Positions 1 through 6,865 of a stretch of DNA of 8,811 bases are shown piece after piece. The translations under genes were made by a program, and so were the position numbers. The stretch is from CAYXZO01 sp964469505 (lineage in GTDB: Bacteria; Fidelibacterota; UBA8477; JABMPR01), in NCBI GenBank assembly GCA_964469505.1, contig CAYXZO010000072.1:1-8811 (forward strand), written 5' to 3'. The notes beneath the pieces are model-generated. The model did no database searches and had not been told where the DNA came from. It saw only the letters and a list, made by a program, of their open reading frames with translations. Positions within the stretch are counted from its first letter, which is position 1; the number at the start of each line of letters is the position of its first letter.

Positions 1-372
1 CAATCTTTCTTTACTTGCGGCCTTTTTCTTTCGTTTGCGAAAGGCTTTAAAGCTTTCATACTGTTCTAGGAACTTGACATTAATCTCATTCGGTATTTGC
101 TTAAGTACGTCTAAACCTAAAGGTGTTATTCTCGAATAGCCCCTTCGGGTTGATTCAAGAAGACCAGCTTGCTTTAAATATGTTTTTGCCCAAGCTACTC
201 TGTTGTCAAAAACGGCCTGTTGCCCGCTTGGTAATAACTGTCTAAGTTCTTCTTCAGATAAATTGAAATATTCGGCTAAGTGATCAATTGCCTCTCTTAA
301 GGAATGTTCTTTTTCATCTTTAAAAAATTCCAACAGAGGCAGCATACAGCTTTGGTAATCTGGAATAGCCAT
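1..372 (-). CDS. mrr: Mrr-type restriction endonuclease, N-terminal part (runs off window)
   Basis: This open frame starts at the ATG at 372 and is still open at base 1, giving 124 codons. It was found by translating the minus strand. The N-terminus MAIPDYQ, the LLPSGQQAVFDNRVAWA segment (residues 47-62) and the following TYLKQAGLLEST and RITPLGLDVLK match the winged-helix Mrr_N domain of Mrr/type IV restriction proteins. These cut DNA carrying modified bases. The PD-(D/E)XK nuclease domain expected at the C-terminus lies outside the window, so activity cannot be judged. A lysine/arginine-rich linker (residues 112-122) follows the winged helix, as expected before the catalytic domain. GGGAG lies 7 bases before the ATG, supporting the start. 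The gene sits 44 bases behind wecB on the same strand but is clearly richer in A+T than its neighbours, which suggests horizontal acquisition. Confidence 0.9.
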   Translation of the reverse strand, partial: MAIPDYQSCMLPLLEFFKDEKEHSLREAIDHLAEYFNLSEEELRQLLPSGQQAVFDNRVAWAKTYLKQAGLLESTRRGYSRITPLGLDVLKQIPNEINVKFLEQYESFKAFRKRKKKAASKERL

Positions 373-416
373 TGATAACTCCCATCTTTCTAACTAGCTA
401 CAACATAATAGATATG

Positions 417-1439
417 CTAAGTATCAACAAGTCTTGCAATCGACTCAACAATCCGCACCGCAGCTTGACCATCACCATAGGGATTTTCCCCATTCCAGTA
501 AGGATTTTCATTAGCCCAGGCGAAGTTTTCTACCAGTGCTGTGCCCACTAGTCGGGCAAAACCAGCTTCAATGCCTTCGGGACGTTCGGTGGTGTCCCGG
601 CAGACCAGCACCTTTTTACGAAAAGCGGCGCACTCCTCCTGCAATCCCCCGGAATCGGTGATCACGAAGCGCACTTCACTTAATAAACGCAACATCTGGG
701 GGTAACCCAGGGGCTCAATCACTTTGACCCGCCGCAGTAGCGGTCGAAGTCGCTGCACATTGGGATTGGGATGCATGGGAAAGATAAATTGCAGATCAGG
801 GTGCTTTTCAGCTAGTTCCTCCAGTTGTCGGAAGAGATGTTCCATGCGCGCCCCGAAATTTTCCCGCCGATGCAAAGTCACCAGCACCTTGTCGCCGTAA
901 GTCACCGGGAAGTTGTAAGTCAGGCAGGCGTCCACCACCGTGTTGCCGGTGAGAATGATATTGGCGGCCTTTTCGGCTTGCAGGTTTTCCACTGCGCGCC
1001 GGGTGGGAGCCCAGTTGAAACTAGCCAGGCGGGTGATGAGCTGCCGGTTGCCCTCTTCAGGGAAAGGGCTGGTCAAATCGTAAGTCCGCAAACCCGCTTC
1101 CACGTGTCCCACCGGTACTTTATGGTAATAGGCTAATAAGGCACAGGCGGCCGCTGTGGTAGTATCGCCTTGCACAATTAACAACCCCGGTTGATTTTCT
1201 TCCAAAACCTTTGGCAAGACCCCACTGAGTTTCTCCAAAACGCGGGCCGGAGTTTGATCCGCTTCCATCAAGGCCAGGTGGTAATCCGGTTCAGGGATCA
1301 GATCCTTAACGTCTTCGTACAGCTCGTCGTGCTGGCCGGTGAAGACCGTTTTGTAACCGAGACCTCTTTTTTGCAATTCCTTGATAACCGGGCTCAGCTT
1401 GATGATTTCAGGACGCGTTCCAAAGGCGATCAAGATCAT
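417..1439 (-). CDS. wecB: Non-hydrolysing UDP-N-acetylglucosamine 2-epimerase
   Basis: This cytoplasmic enzyme interconverts UDP-GlcNAc and UDP-ManNAc, supplying ManNAc-type sugars for surface polysaccharide. At 340 residues it is slightly shorter than E. coli WecB (about 375). The family signature is complete: GTRPEIIK at 7-14 (Arg9, Lys14), QGDTTT at 90-95 (Asp92), HVEAGLRT at 112-119 (Glu114), FPEEGNR at 126-132 (Glu128/Glu129), TGNTVVD at 164-170, LHRREN at 189-194 (His190), HPNPNV at 223-228, DSGGLQEE at 262-269 and RDTTERPEG at 281-289. These correspond to the UDP-binding and catalytic acid/base residues described for the family. The start overlaps the stop of the upstream glycosyltransferase gene by 4 bases (ATGA), implying translational coupling in one operon. 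The C-terminus carries a doubled ENPY motif (311-321) where one NPYGDG is usual. The product is very likely active. Confidence 0.95.
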   Translation of the reverse strand: MILIAFGTRPEIIKLSPVIKELQKRGLGYKTVFTGQHDELYEDVKDLIPEPDYHLALMEADQTPARVLEKLSGVLPKVLEENQPGLLIVQGDTTTAAACALLAYYHKVPVGHVEAGLRTYDLTSPFPEEGNRQLITRLASFNWAPTRRAVENLQAEKAANIILTGNTVVDACLTYNFPVTYGDKVLVTLHRRENFGARMEHLFRQLEELAEKHPDLQFIFPMHPNPNVQRLRPLLRRVKVIEPLGYPQMLRLLSEVRFVITDSGGLQEECAAFRKKVLVCRDTTERPEGIEAGFARLVGTALVENFAWANENPYWNGENPYGDGQAAVRIVESIARLVDT

Positions 1440-2311
1440 GTTAAGACCTTTTCAAAGACGGTTAGAATTTGTTTCACCCGTACCTCCCAGGTGTGCTGGG
1501 GAGCCGCCTCCCTAGCGCGGCGTCGATACTCTTGTCTGAGCGGTTCATTTTCTGCCAGAGTCTTCAAAGCCCGACGCATTTCCCGGGGGGAGTCAACTTG
1601 CCAGAGTACCTCTTCTAATTGCAGTTCCGTCACGGCTTTCTCATCCAACCTTTCGGTCAGAACAGCGCAGCCGGCGGCCAGAGCTTCGAAAATGCCAGTT
1701 TCGATATCACCCAGGTTGCGACGAGAATAGTGGATGTTGAGAGCTATTTCCGATTCTCTGAGAGCGTTCAGATAATCTTCACCGTATTTTCGGCTTTCAA
1801 TGGTGCACCAATCCCGGCAGTACCACAACCAGAACCGGCGCCGCCAGGATAGCGTTCGGTTAAAAATAGCCATGTGCTTTGAGGGCAAAGCCGGTTTTAT
1901 CCAAGAAGAGGGAGTGGCATTATGTAAAACCGAAGCAGTTGGAACAAGATGGGGAAATTCCCGGGCAATTCGCTTTAGGCACTGAAAACTGTGTACGAAT
2001 ACCCAGGAAAAAAAGCGCATACGCAGTAAATGATCTACATCTTTTTTTAAGCTAATAGGTTCAGTGCTCCAAAAAACTAGGGGGCGCTTAACATCCTCCA
2101 ACATCCAGGGCTGAACTTTCTCGCCCCGCTGGAGAAATACCAGATCGCACTCTCGAGCTTTTTGTTTGATCTGCTGCTCCAGCTCCACGGAGTTCAGTTT
2201 ACGATAATCCAACAGAACCGTTTCCACTCCCGCCGCTTGCAGAGCCTGGTTTACCCAATACTCGGCTCCCCAGCCCACATGAGAGTGTACTGCAATGTAC
2301 AACACCCGCAT
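1436..2311 (-). CDS. CgeB-like glycosyltransferase (GT4-type C-terminal domain)
   Basis: This is a predicted cytoplasmic nucleotide-sugar glycosyltransferase of the CgeB / 'glycosyl transferases group 1' kind. An N-terminal Rossmann-like half opens with RVLYIAVHSHVGWGAEYW. A GT-B C-terminal half contains SEIALNIHYSRRN and then GIFEALAAGCAVLTERL (about residues 208-224 counting from a GTG at 2317). In that family the Glu-x-x-Ala-x-Gly stretch contacts the nucleotide sugar. The C-terminal HTWEVRVKQIL (275-285) matches the usual family ending. The frame extends to the GTG at 2317, but I prefer the ATG at 2311, because it overlaps the stop of the upstream reading frame as TAATG. The stop overlaps the wecB start as ATGA. 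Donor and acceptor cannot be predicted; the wecB partner suggests that HexNAc sugars are involved in the same polymer. Confidence 0.82.
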   Translation of the reverse strand: MRVLYIAVHSHVGWGAEYWVNQALQAAGVETVLLDYRKLNSVELEQQIKQKARECDLVFLQRGEKVQPWMLEDVKRPLVFWSTEPISLKKDVDHLLRMRFFSWVFVHSFQCLKRIAREFPHLVPTASVLHNATPSSWIKPALPSKHMAIFNRTLSWRRRFWLWYCRDWCTIESRKYGEDYLNALRESEIALNIHYSRRNLGDIETGIFEALAAGCAVLTERLDEKAVTELQLEEVLWQVDSPREMRRALKTLAENEPLRQEYRRRAREAAPQHTWEVRVKQILTVFEKVLT

Positions 2312-2674
2312 TACCACCGCACCCTTGAGTAGGTTCTATCAATGCGGTTGAGAATTGCATTTACCAATTGGTGGTAATCAGTGTCCTTTTGATGAAAGCC
2401 TAAGGGAATCGAAAGGCGCCGGCGAAGAATGATAGACATGGAGTTCAAATTATGCTTAACAGGGCTTGATTGAAAGCATTTCACCTTCGGATGCCATTCT
2501 GCATAAGCTTTAATTATTTCTGATTCCAGATTATTAGAAAGATCCTGGTACTCACCCAGGCCACCCGCTTTGGATTAGTAATAAAACTTCCGGTGGTGTA
2601 TTTTGGCCACCAATCAGAAAACGCGCCGCCCTGGCGGCTAAATTAGGGAAGAATTTTACAGCTGGAATGAACAT
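2311..2674 (-). pseudogene. Unrecognised gene, frameshifted remnant upstream of the glycosyltransferase
   Basis: The apparent 350-base gap between the divergent genes holds coding-like minus-strand sequence in two frames. The 5' part (2674-2552, 40 codons) starts at an ATG overlapping the tauE start, reads MFIPAVKFFPNLAARAARF and ends at a TGA after QSGWPG. The 3' part is open from 2574 to the TAA at 2313-2311 (87 codons) and contains EYQDLSNNLESEIIKAYAEW and RLSIPLGFHQKDTDYHQLV. Removing one G from the GGG around 2564-2566 would join them as IQSG-GLGEYQ without a break, for a protein of about 120 residues or the tail of a longer one. The final TAA overlaps the next gene's ATG (TAATG), which is typical of operon genes and is the best sign that the 3' part was translated. 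I do not recognise the family; a polysaccharide-operon role is inferred from position. Chance openness of the shorter 5' part cannot be excluded. Confidence 0.5.
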
Positions 2675-3407
2675 CACGACTTTGGTCTATGCCGCGGTGG
2701 TCTGGCTTTTTGCCGGAGCAATTCGGGGTTACAGCGGCTTTGGCTCGGGTATGGTGGCCGTTCTGGCATTAACGCTGGTGCTGGCTCCCGCCCGCATTAT
2801 CCCCGCCGTGCTGATAATGGAAGTCCTGGCCAGTGCTTTCCTGTTACCGGAAATCTGGCGTCAGGTGGATTGGAACTCATTGGGATTTTTGCTGCTGGGG
2901 GCCGCAGTGGGAACACCCTTAGGCACTTCCTTACTGGCGCAGGTTCCAGCCGACTACCTGCGGATGGGAATTGCCCTGTTGGCCCTAGGACTGTCTTTGA
3001 TTTTCATCCGCGATGCCGCTCCCCGGTGGAACCCCAATGTACCTGGTCGGTTGGGAGTAGGGGCTCTTTCAGGGATTCTCAATGGAGCAGCCGCCATTGG
3101 TGGTCCACCGGTAATTTTGTTTTACTATGGCTCATCCCGGGCCGTAGCCGTCTCGCGGGCTTCGCTCATAGCTTACTTCCTGGTAATTGATATCTACGCC
3201 GCGGGCGTAAGTATGGCTCACGGTCTGGTAGATGGCCGTACCTGGTTGTTTGTACTGGCTATGATTATCCCCCTGGGAGTGGGGTTGAAGATAGGCCAGC
3301 GGCTTTTTCAGCATACTTCAGCCACCATCTTTCGGCGCAGGGTTTTGCAACTGATTGTGCTCCTATCGCTGGCGGCTCTGGGGCGTTCTTTAGTGGCAAG
3401 ATTATAA
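2667..3407 (+). CDS. TauE/SafE-family permease
   Basis: This is an integral inner-membrane protein of 246 residues, the normal family length, and almost wholly hydrophobic, with roughly seven or eight predicted helices. It shows the family's internal duplication: GAIRGYSGFGSGMV (17-30) in the first half and GILNGAAAIGGPPVILFYYG (136-155) in the second. It ends with the typical PLGVGLKIGQRLF (202-214) before the last helix. Characterised relatives are linked to export of sulfite, sulfoacetate and related organic anions, but most members have no proven substrate. The ATG at 2667 has only a weak GCTGGA directly upstream, with GGGAAG 15 bases before it, so initiation may be inefficient. The gene is 26 bases ahead of the PLP enzyme on the same strand, so it is probably cotranscribed and may export the product or by-product of that pathway. 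Confidence 0.88.
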   Translation: MNITTLVYAAVVWLFAGAIRGYSGFGSGMVAVLALTLVLAPARIIPAVLIMEVLASAFLLPEIWRQVDWNSLGFLLLGAAVGTPLGTSLLAQVPADYLRMGIALLALGLSLIFIRDAAPRWNPNVPGRLGVGALSGILNGAAAIGGPPVILFYYGSSRAVAVSRASLIAYFLVIDIYAAGVSMAHGLVDGRTWLFVLAMIIPLGVGLKIGQRLFQHTSATIFRRRVLQLIVLLSLAALGRSLVARL

Positions 3408-3419
3408 AATCACGCAATC

Positions 3420-3427
3420 AAGGAGGT
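3420..3427 (+). promoter_or_regulatory. Strong Shine-Dalgarno site of the PLP enzyme
   Basis: AAGGAGGT is a full anti-SD match 6 bases before the ATG at 3434. It fixes the start codon and predicts much stronger translation than for tauE upstream. Confidence 0.8.
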
Positions 3428-3433
3428 AACTAG

Positions 3434-4879
3434 ATGGAAATTCCCCCCACCGGTTTGAATCGTGAAGAGATTTTTCAAACGTTGGAAGCTTTCCGGGTTC
3501 ACGATCTGGATTGGCGCTCCGGACGAGCATTCGGCTACATATTCGACGCCGGGCGCGAGGTGGAACAGGTCGGCAAAGAGGCTTACATGCGTTTTCTTAG
3601 TGAGAACGGCCTGGATTTCACCGTTTTCCCCAGTCTGCTGAAATTGGAAAACGAGCTGGTGGATATGGCCCGGCGGCATCTGCATGGTGACGAGCAAGTG
3701 GTGGGAAACTTCACCAGTGGGGGGACTGAAAGCATCATGCTGGCGGTTAAAACTGCTCGGGATTACTGGCGGGGCCGGCGGCCTGAGCTGCGGGAACCGG
3801 AAATGATTCTACCCGTTACCGGGCATGCTGCTTTCCACAAGGCGGCCCATTATCTGGGTGTGAAAGTGGTTCCCACCCCCGTTGATCCCGTGACTTTCAG
3901 AGCGGATGTGGCGGCCATGGAGCAAGCCATCACGCCCAATACCATTCTCCTGGTGGGCTCGGCCCCTTCCTATGCCCACGGGGTTATAGATCCCATCCGC
4001 GAGATTGGAGAACTGGCCCAACGCCACGAGCTGTTATTCCACGTGGATGCCTGTATGGGTGGATTTCTGCTGCCGTTTTTTAAAGAATTGGGCGCTCCGG
4101 TACCGGATTTTGATTTTCAGGTGCCGGGGGTGACCTCCATTTCCGTAGATCTACACAAATACGCCTACGTGCCCAAAGGGGCTTCCATCGTGCTGTATCG
4201 GGGAAGGGAATTGCGCAAACGCCAGATTTTCACCTGCGCCCGGTGGACGGGCTACACGGTAGTCAATACCGCAGTTCAGAGTAGCAAATCCGGGGGCCCG
4301 TTGGCTGCGGCTTGGGCCATAATCAATTATGTGGGCCGTCAGGGTTATCTGGAGCTGGCCAGGAAGCAACTGGAGGCCACCCGGAAAACCATCGCCGGTA
4401 TTCGCAACATTCCAGAGTTGAAGGTGCTGGGGGAACCGGAATTTTGTCTGGTGGCCTTTACCTCAGAGGAGCTCAACATCTTTCAGTTGATAGATCGCAT
4501 AAATGCCAAGGGGTGGTATGTGCAGCCCGCTCTGGCTTTTGGTGGTTCGCCGGCCCACGCCCATCTTTCGATCGGGGTCTCCAATGTGGATCACATGGAT
4601 GAGTTTATCTCCGACCTAGAGCAAACGGTGGCCGAAGTTAAAAAGATCGGCCCCGACGCGGCCTCCCAGGGATTACAGCAGATGCTGGCCAAACTGGATT
4701 TCTCTAATTTCACCGGTGAAACTTTTCAAACCTTACTGGCCGCCGCCGGTATTCAGGGGGATGAGCTACCTAAAGAAATGGCGCCCATCAACGAAGTGAT
4801 GAACTCGCTGCCACCGGAACTCCGGGAGTTACTGCTTCTGGAGTATGTCAACAATCTTTTCAATCCGCACGGGGGATGA
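3434..4879 (+). CDS. PLP-dependent lyase/decarboxylase, sphingosine-1-phosphate lyase-like
   Basis: This soluble fold-type I PLP enzyme has 481 residues and belongs to the group that joins sphingosine-1-phosphate lyases and group II amino-acid decarboxylases. Visible elements are the N-terminal FGYIFDAG (33-40), VFPSLLKLENEL (64-75), the cofactor-phosphate loop TSGGTES (94-100), GHAAFHKAAHYLG (130-142) with the ring-stacking His131, LLVGSAPSYAHGVIDP (172-187), HVDACMGGF (203-211) with Asp205 that should bind the pyridine nitrogen, and SVDLHKYAYVPKGAS (237-251) with Lys242 as the Schiff-base lysine. This core resembles yeast Dpl1p most closely. However, the substrate-side segment after the lysine (TGYTVVNTAVQSSKSGG, 272-288) differs from the lyase GSRPG motif as I recall it. 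There is no membrane anchor, and about 75 extra C-terminal residues (from about 406) follow the catalytic fold. With gltS directly downstream, an acidic amino-acid decarboxylase is as plausible as a lyase. Confidence 0.85.
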   Translation: MEIPPTGLNREEIFQTLEAFRVHDLDWRSGRAFGYIFDAGREVEQVGKEAYMRFLSENGLDFTVFPSLLKLENELVDMARRHLHGDEQVVGNFTSGGTESIMLAVKTARDYWRGRRPELREPEMILPVTGHAAFHKAAHYLGVKVVPTPVDPVTFRADVAAMEQAITPNTILLVGSAPSYAHGVIDPIREIGELAQRHELLFHVDACMGGFLLPFFKELGAPVPDFDFQVPGVTSISVDLHKYAYVPKGASIVLYRGRELRKRQIFTCARWTGYTVVNTAVQSSKSGGPLAAAWAIINYVGRQGYLELARKQLEATRKTIAGIRNIPELKVLGEPEFCLVAFTSEELNIFQLIDRINAKGWYVQPALAFGGSPAHAHLSIGVSNVDHMDEFISDLEQTVAEVKKIGPDAASQGLQQMLAKLDFSNFTGETFQTLLAAAGIQGDELPKEMAPINEVMNSLPPELRELLLLEYVNNLFNPHGG

Positions 4880-4889
4880 GCCTACACAG

Positions 4890-4910
4890 AGACAAGTCAT
4901 GACTGAGTCT
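4890..4910. promoter_or_regulatory. Imperfect dyad in the decarboxylase-gltS gap
   Basis: The perfect 10-base palindrome AGTCATGACT (4895-4904) is flanked by AGAC on the left (4890-4893) and GTCT on the right (4907-4910), with one base of asymmetry. It lies in the 55-base gap before gltS. A dimeric regulator site or a small RNA structure would fit. No T-run follows, so it is not a terminator. It may be fortuitous. Confidence 0.3.
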
Positions 4911-4934
4911 AACCGATAAGACAGGAGATTTACC

Positions 4935-6311
4935 ATGCAGACGCCTTTTCCTTTCCAAACCCTGTTGTTGTTTGGTTTTCTCTCCACCATGCTTTTGTTG
5001 GGGGTAGTTCTACGGGCCAAGATGGTCTTTTTCCAGAAGTTCCTGATTCCAGCCTGTCTTATCGGCGGACTGGGCGGGCTGTTGTTAATGAATGCCAAAT
5101 TGCTGCCTTTCGAGACGGACAGCTTGCAGACCCTGGCTTATCATCTATTCAACATCTCGTTTATCTCCATCGGACTGACCCGCAGCAATGAGAATCAAAC
5201 CTCCCAGGGGCGTCCGCGCCAGTTGCTGAAAGGGTCGTTGTGGATGGCCTTGACGCAGGGAGTGACTTTCCCGCTGCAAGCCGTAATCGGCGGGCTGACA
5301 GTAATTCTGTTCGGCCTTTTTCACCGGGAACTGTTCGCAACTTTTGGTTTTCTGGTGCCTCTGGGGTTCAATGAGGGGCCTGGACAAGCTCTTTCCTTCG
5401 GGAAGGTGTGGGAGACCGTGGGTTTTGAGCATGCCGCCACGCTGGGGCTAGGATTTGCCACCATGGGATATCTGTTCGCTTTTTTGGTGGGGGTACCACT
5501 GGTTAACTACTGGATCAGGCAACGCTCGGCGGAGAAGGGGCTGCCGGGACTACCGCAGGATTTTCTGGTGGGACTGACCACCCCCAAGCAGGCCCGGGTT
5601 CCGGCCGGCGAGCAGACGATTCATTCCGCCAATCTGGACACCCTTTCCTTCCAACTGGCGCTGGTGGGCCTGGTTTATCTTCTCACGTACCTGCTGGTGA
5701 AATTCGTAGGCTCATTTTTCGGCGCCGATGTAGCCAAGATGCTATGGGGATTTTTCTTTTTCTTTGGCCTGGGGTTGGCTCTGGTGTTTAAGTGGGTTTT
5801 GACCAAACTCGGTTGGGATTACCTGGTGGACCCCGGGGTGCAGCGGCGCATCACCGGCTGGTCGGTGGACTATTTGATTGTGGCTACGGTAGCAGCAATC
5901 CAAATACCGATTGTGTGGCAATACTTTGGTCCTTTCATGACCGCTTCCATTACGGCGGGCGTGCTGACCACCTTCGTGGTGGTTTATCTGGGACGACGCT
6001 TGCCGGCCTATAATCTGGAACGCACGGTTGCTATTTACGGGACTGTGACGGGTACCGTTTCTTGCGGATTGCTGTTGCTGCGCATCGCGGATCCCGAGTT
6101 CCGCACGCCGGTGGCGCTAGAGATGGCGGTGATGAACGTGTTTGCGGTGCCCATTGTGGGTGGTAGTACCGTGCTGGTCAACGGACCTCTATGGTGGAAT
6201 TGGAGCACATCACTCACGGTGCTGGTGTTCGCGGGAATCATGGTGGTTTCACTGGCAACCATTAAACTCCTGGGGCTATGGCGGTCTACGGCCGTGACGG
6301 AGATGAAATAG
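4935..6311 (+). CDS. gltS: Sodium:glutamate symporter, GltS type (ESS family)
   Basis: This is an inner-membrane secondary transporter of the glutamate:Na+ symporter (ESS) family, which in E. coli takes up glutamate with sodium. The 458-residue protein is strongly hydrophobic and shows the two inverted re-entrant regions of the family. The first is LGFNEGPGQALSFG (143-156), followed by GLGFATMGYLFAFLVGVPLVN (171-191). The second is GTVTGTVSCGLLLLRIADP (369-387), followed by VNGPLWWN (415-422). It is longer than E. coli GltS (about 400), mainly through a central cytoplasmic loop (about 195-235). AGGAG (4923-4927) lies 7 bases before the ATG. It is the last gene of the tauE - PLP enzyme - gltS run. 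Glutamate is the expected substrate by family, but an analogue such as aspartate or cysteate cannot be excluded. A PLP decarboxylase beside a dedicated acidic amino-acid carrier points to uptake coupled to intracellular conversion. Confidence 0.9.
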   Translation: MQTPFPFQTLLLFGFLSTMLLLGVVLRAKMVFFQKFLIPACLIGGLGGLLLMNAKLLPFETDSLQTLAYHLFNISFISIGLTRSNENQTSQGRPRQLLKGSLWMALTQGVTFPLQAVIGGLTVILFGLFHRELFATFGFLVPLGFNEGPGQALSFGKVWETVGFEHAATLGLGFATMGYLFAFLVGVPLVNYWIRQRSAEKGLPGLPQDFLVGLTTPKQARVPAGEQTIHSANLDTLSFQLALVGLVYLLTYLLVKFVGSFFGADVAKMLWGFFFFFGLGLALVFKWVLTKLGWDYLVDPGVQRRITGWSVDYLIVATVAAIQIPIVWQYFGPFMTASITAGVLTTFVVVYLGRRLPAYNLERTVAIYGTVTGTVSCGLLLLRIADPEFRTPVALEMAVMNVFAVPIVGGSTVLVNGPLWWNWSTSLTVLVFAGIMVVSLATIKLLGLWRSTAVTEMK

Positions 6312-6370
6312 GGCCATTAGATCAGGCTGGGCTTTGGGGGCTCACCAACTGCGCGGTACGCCAAGGTATT

Positions 6371-6406
6371 GAATCTTTCCCGCTGAGGTTGGTTGAGATT
6401 CTTTTT
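6371..6406 (+). terminator. Possible gltS terminator
   Basis: GAATCT (6371-6376) pairs with AGATTC (6396-6401), with a weak inner CC/GG pairing, and is followed directly by TTTTT (6402-6406). It starts 60 bases after the gltS stop. The large loop makes it a modest candidate. Confidence 0.4.
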
Positions 6407-6440
6407 CTTATAGGATTGTTAAGAAAAGGGCGCCCATGAT

Positions 6441-6473
6441 GAGGTGTAATGTTTCACCTCGCTCTGGGTGACG
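6441..6473 (+). repeat. Dispersed intergenic repeat, copy 1 (with hairpin)
   Basis: The 27 bases 6447-6473 (TAATGTTTC...CTCTGGGTGACG) match 6604-6630 at 23 of 27 positions. In this copy, GAGGTG (6441-6446) and CACCTC (6455-6460) form a 6-base stem around TAATGTTT. It resembles the small dispersed intergenic repeats with a 'CGCTC-GGGTGACG' core seen in many bacterial genomes. Confidence 0.55.
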
Positions 6474-6603
6474 GCAGATACACTCAGGAGCTGATACTAA
6501 ATGGAAACCGCCGAACGAGACGTCAGGGCTGGGAATTCTGAATGATTCTGTTGGCATAGGTATATTTTTCTGTTTTTGAGAAAGCTGCTCCCAGGACTGC
6601 TTT

Positions 6604-6630
6604 TAATGTTTCCTTTCGCTCCGGGTGACG
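6604..6630 (+). repeat. Dispersed intergenic repeat, copy 2
   Basis: TAATGTTTCCTTTCGCTC followed by CGGGTGACG is the second copy of the repeat at 6447-6473, in the same orientation and 157 bases away. It lacks the flanking hairpin arm of copy 1. Confidence 0.55.
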
Positions 6631-6717
6631 AAGGGGGATGGTGGGAGAAGTAACGCCAGTAGCGATACACGAGCGGTAGACTGTCATTTCATTTATCTCA
6701 AGGTTGACTCGTGATAA

Positions 6718-6747
6718 AAAACAGGGGCCCATTGAGGCCCCTGTTTT
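6718..6747. terminator. Strong bidirectional rho-independent terminator
   Basis: AAAACAGGGGCC (6718-6729) is a perfect 12-base complement of GGCCCCTGTTTT (6736-6747) around a 6-base loop. On the minus strand the hairpin is followed by TTTTTT, so it best serves the surface-protein gene ending at 6866. On the plus strand four T residues follow the GC stem, so it can also stop readthrough from gltS. Confidence 0.85.
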
Positions 6748-6865
6748 AGCTGGGGAGGAGAGAGGGTTTATTGGTAAGGGACTGAATTACATTTTTTATT
6801 CGGTGGGGTTTCCTGCGGTGTTACCACTTCCCATAGAAGCTCTTCCCGAAAACACGCTGCTATCT

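Larger units (their letters stand above)
6312..6865. other. Gene-free region between convergent genes
   Basis: No convincing coding sequence is seen in either strand. Short open frames here lack family motifs and ribosome sites. The region holds a possible gltS terminator, two related short repeats, a strong bidirectional hairpin and otherwise unremarkable sequence. Confidence 0.6.

Noticed and set aside
1191..1730. Plus-strand open frame of 179 codons across wecB and the glycosyltransferase
   Set aside because: Both minus-strand genes have full conserved motifs here; this frame is an antisense by-product.
2569..2605. Possible Bacteroidota-type promoter (TTTG ... TATTTTG) for tauE
   Set aside because: The -7 element does not match TAnnTTTG exactly and the spacing of about 26 bases is too long.
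2625..2638. GCCGCC-CT-GGCGGC inverted repeat as a terminator
   Set aside because: The loop is only two bases, no T-run follows directly on either strand, and it falls within the coding-like minus-strand remnant.
6523..6732. Minus-strand open frame of 69 codons downstream of the terminator
   Set aside because: Its start lies in the terminator hairpin, it crosses a dispersed repeat, and it has no recognisable motif.
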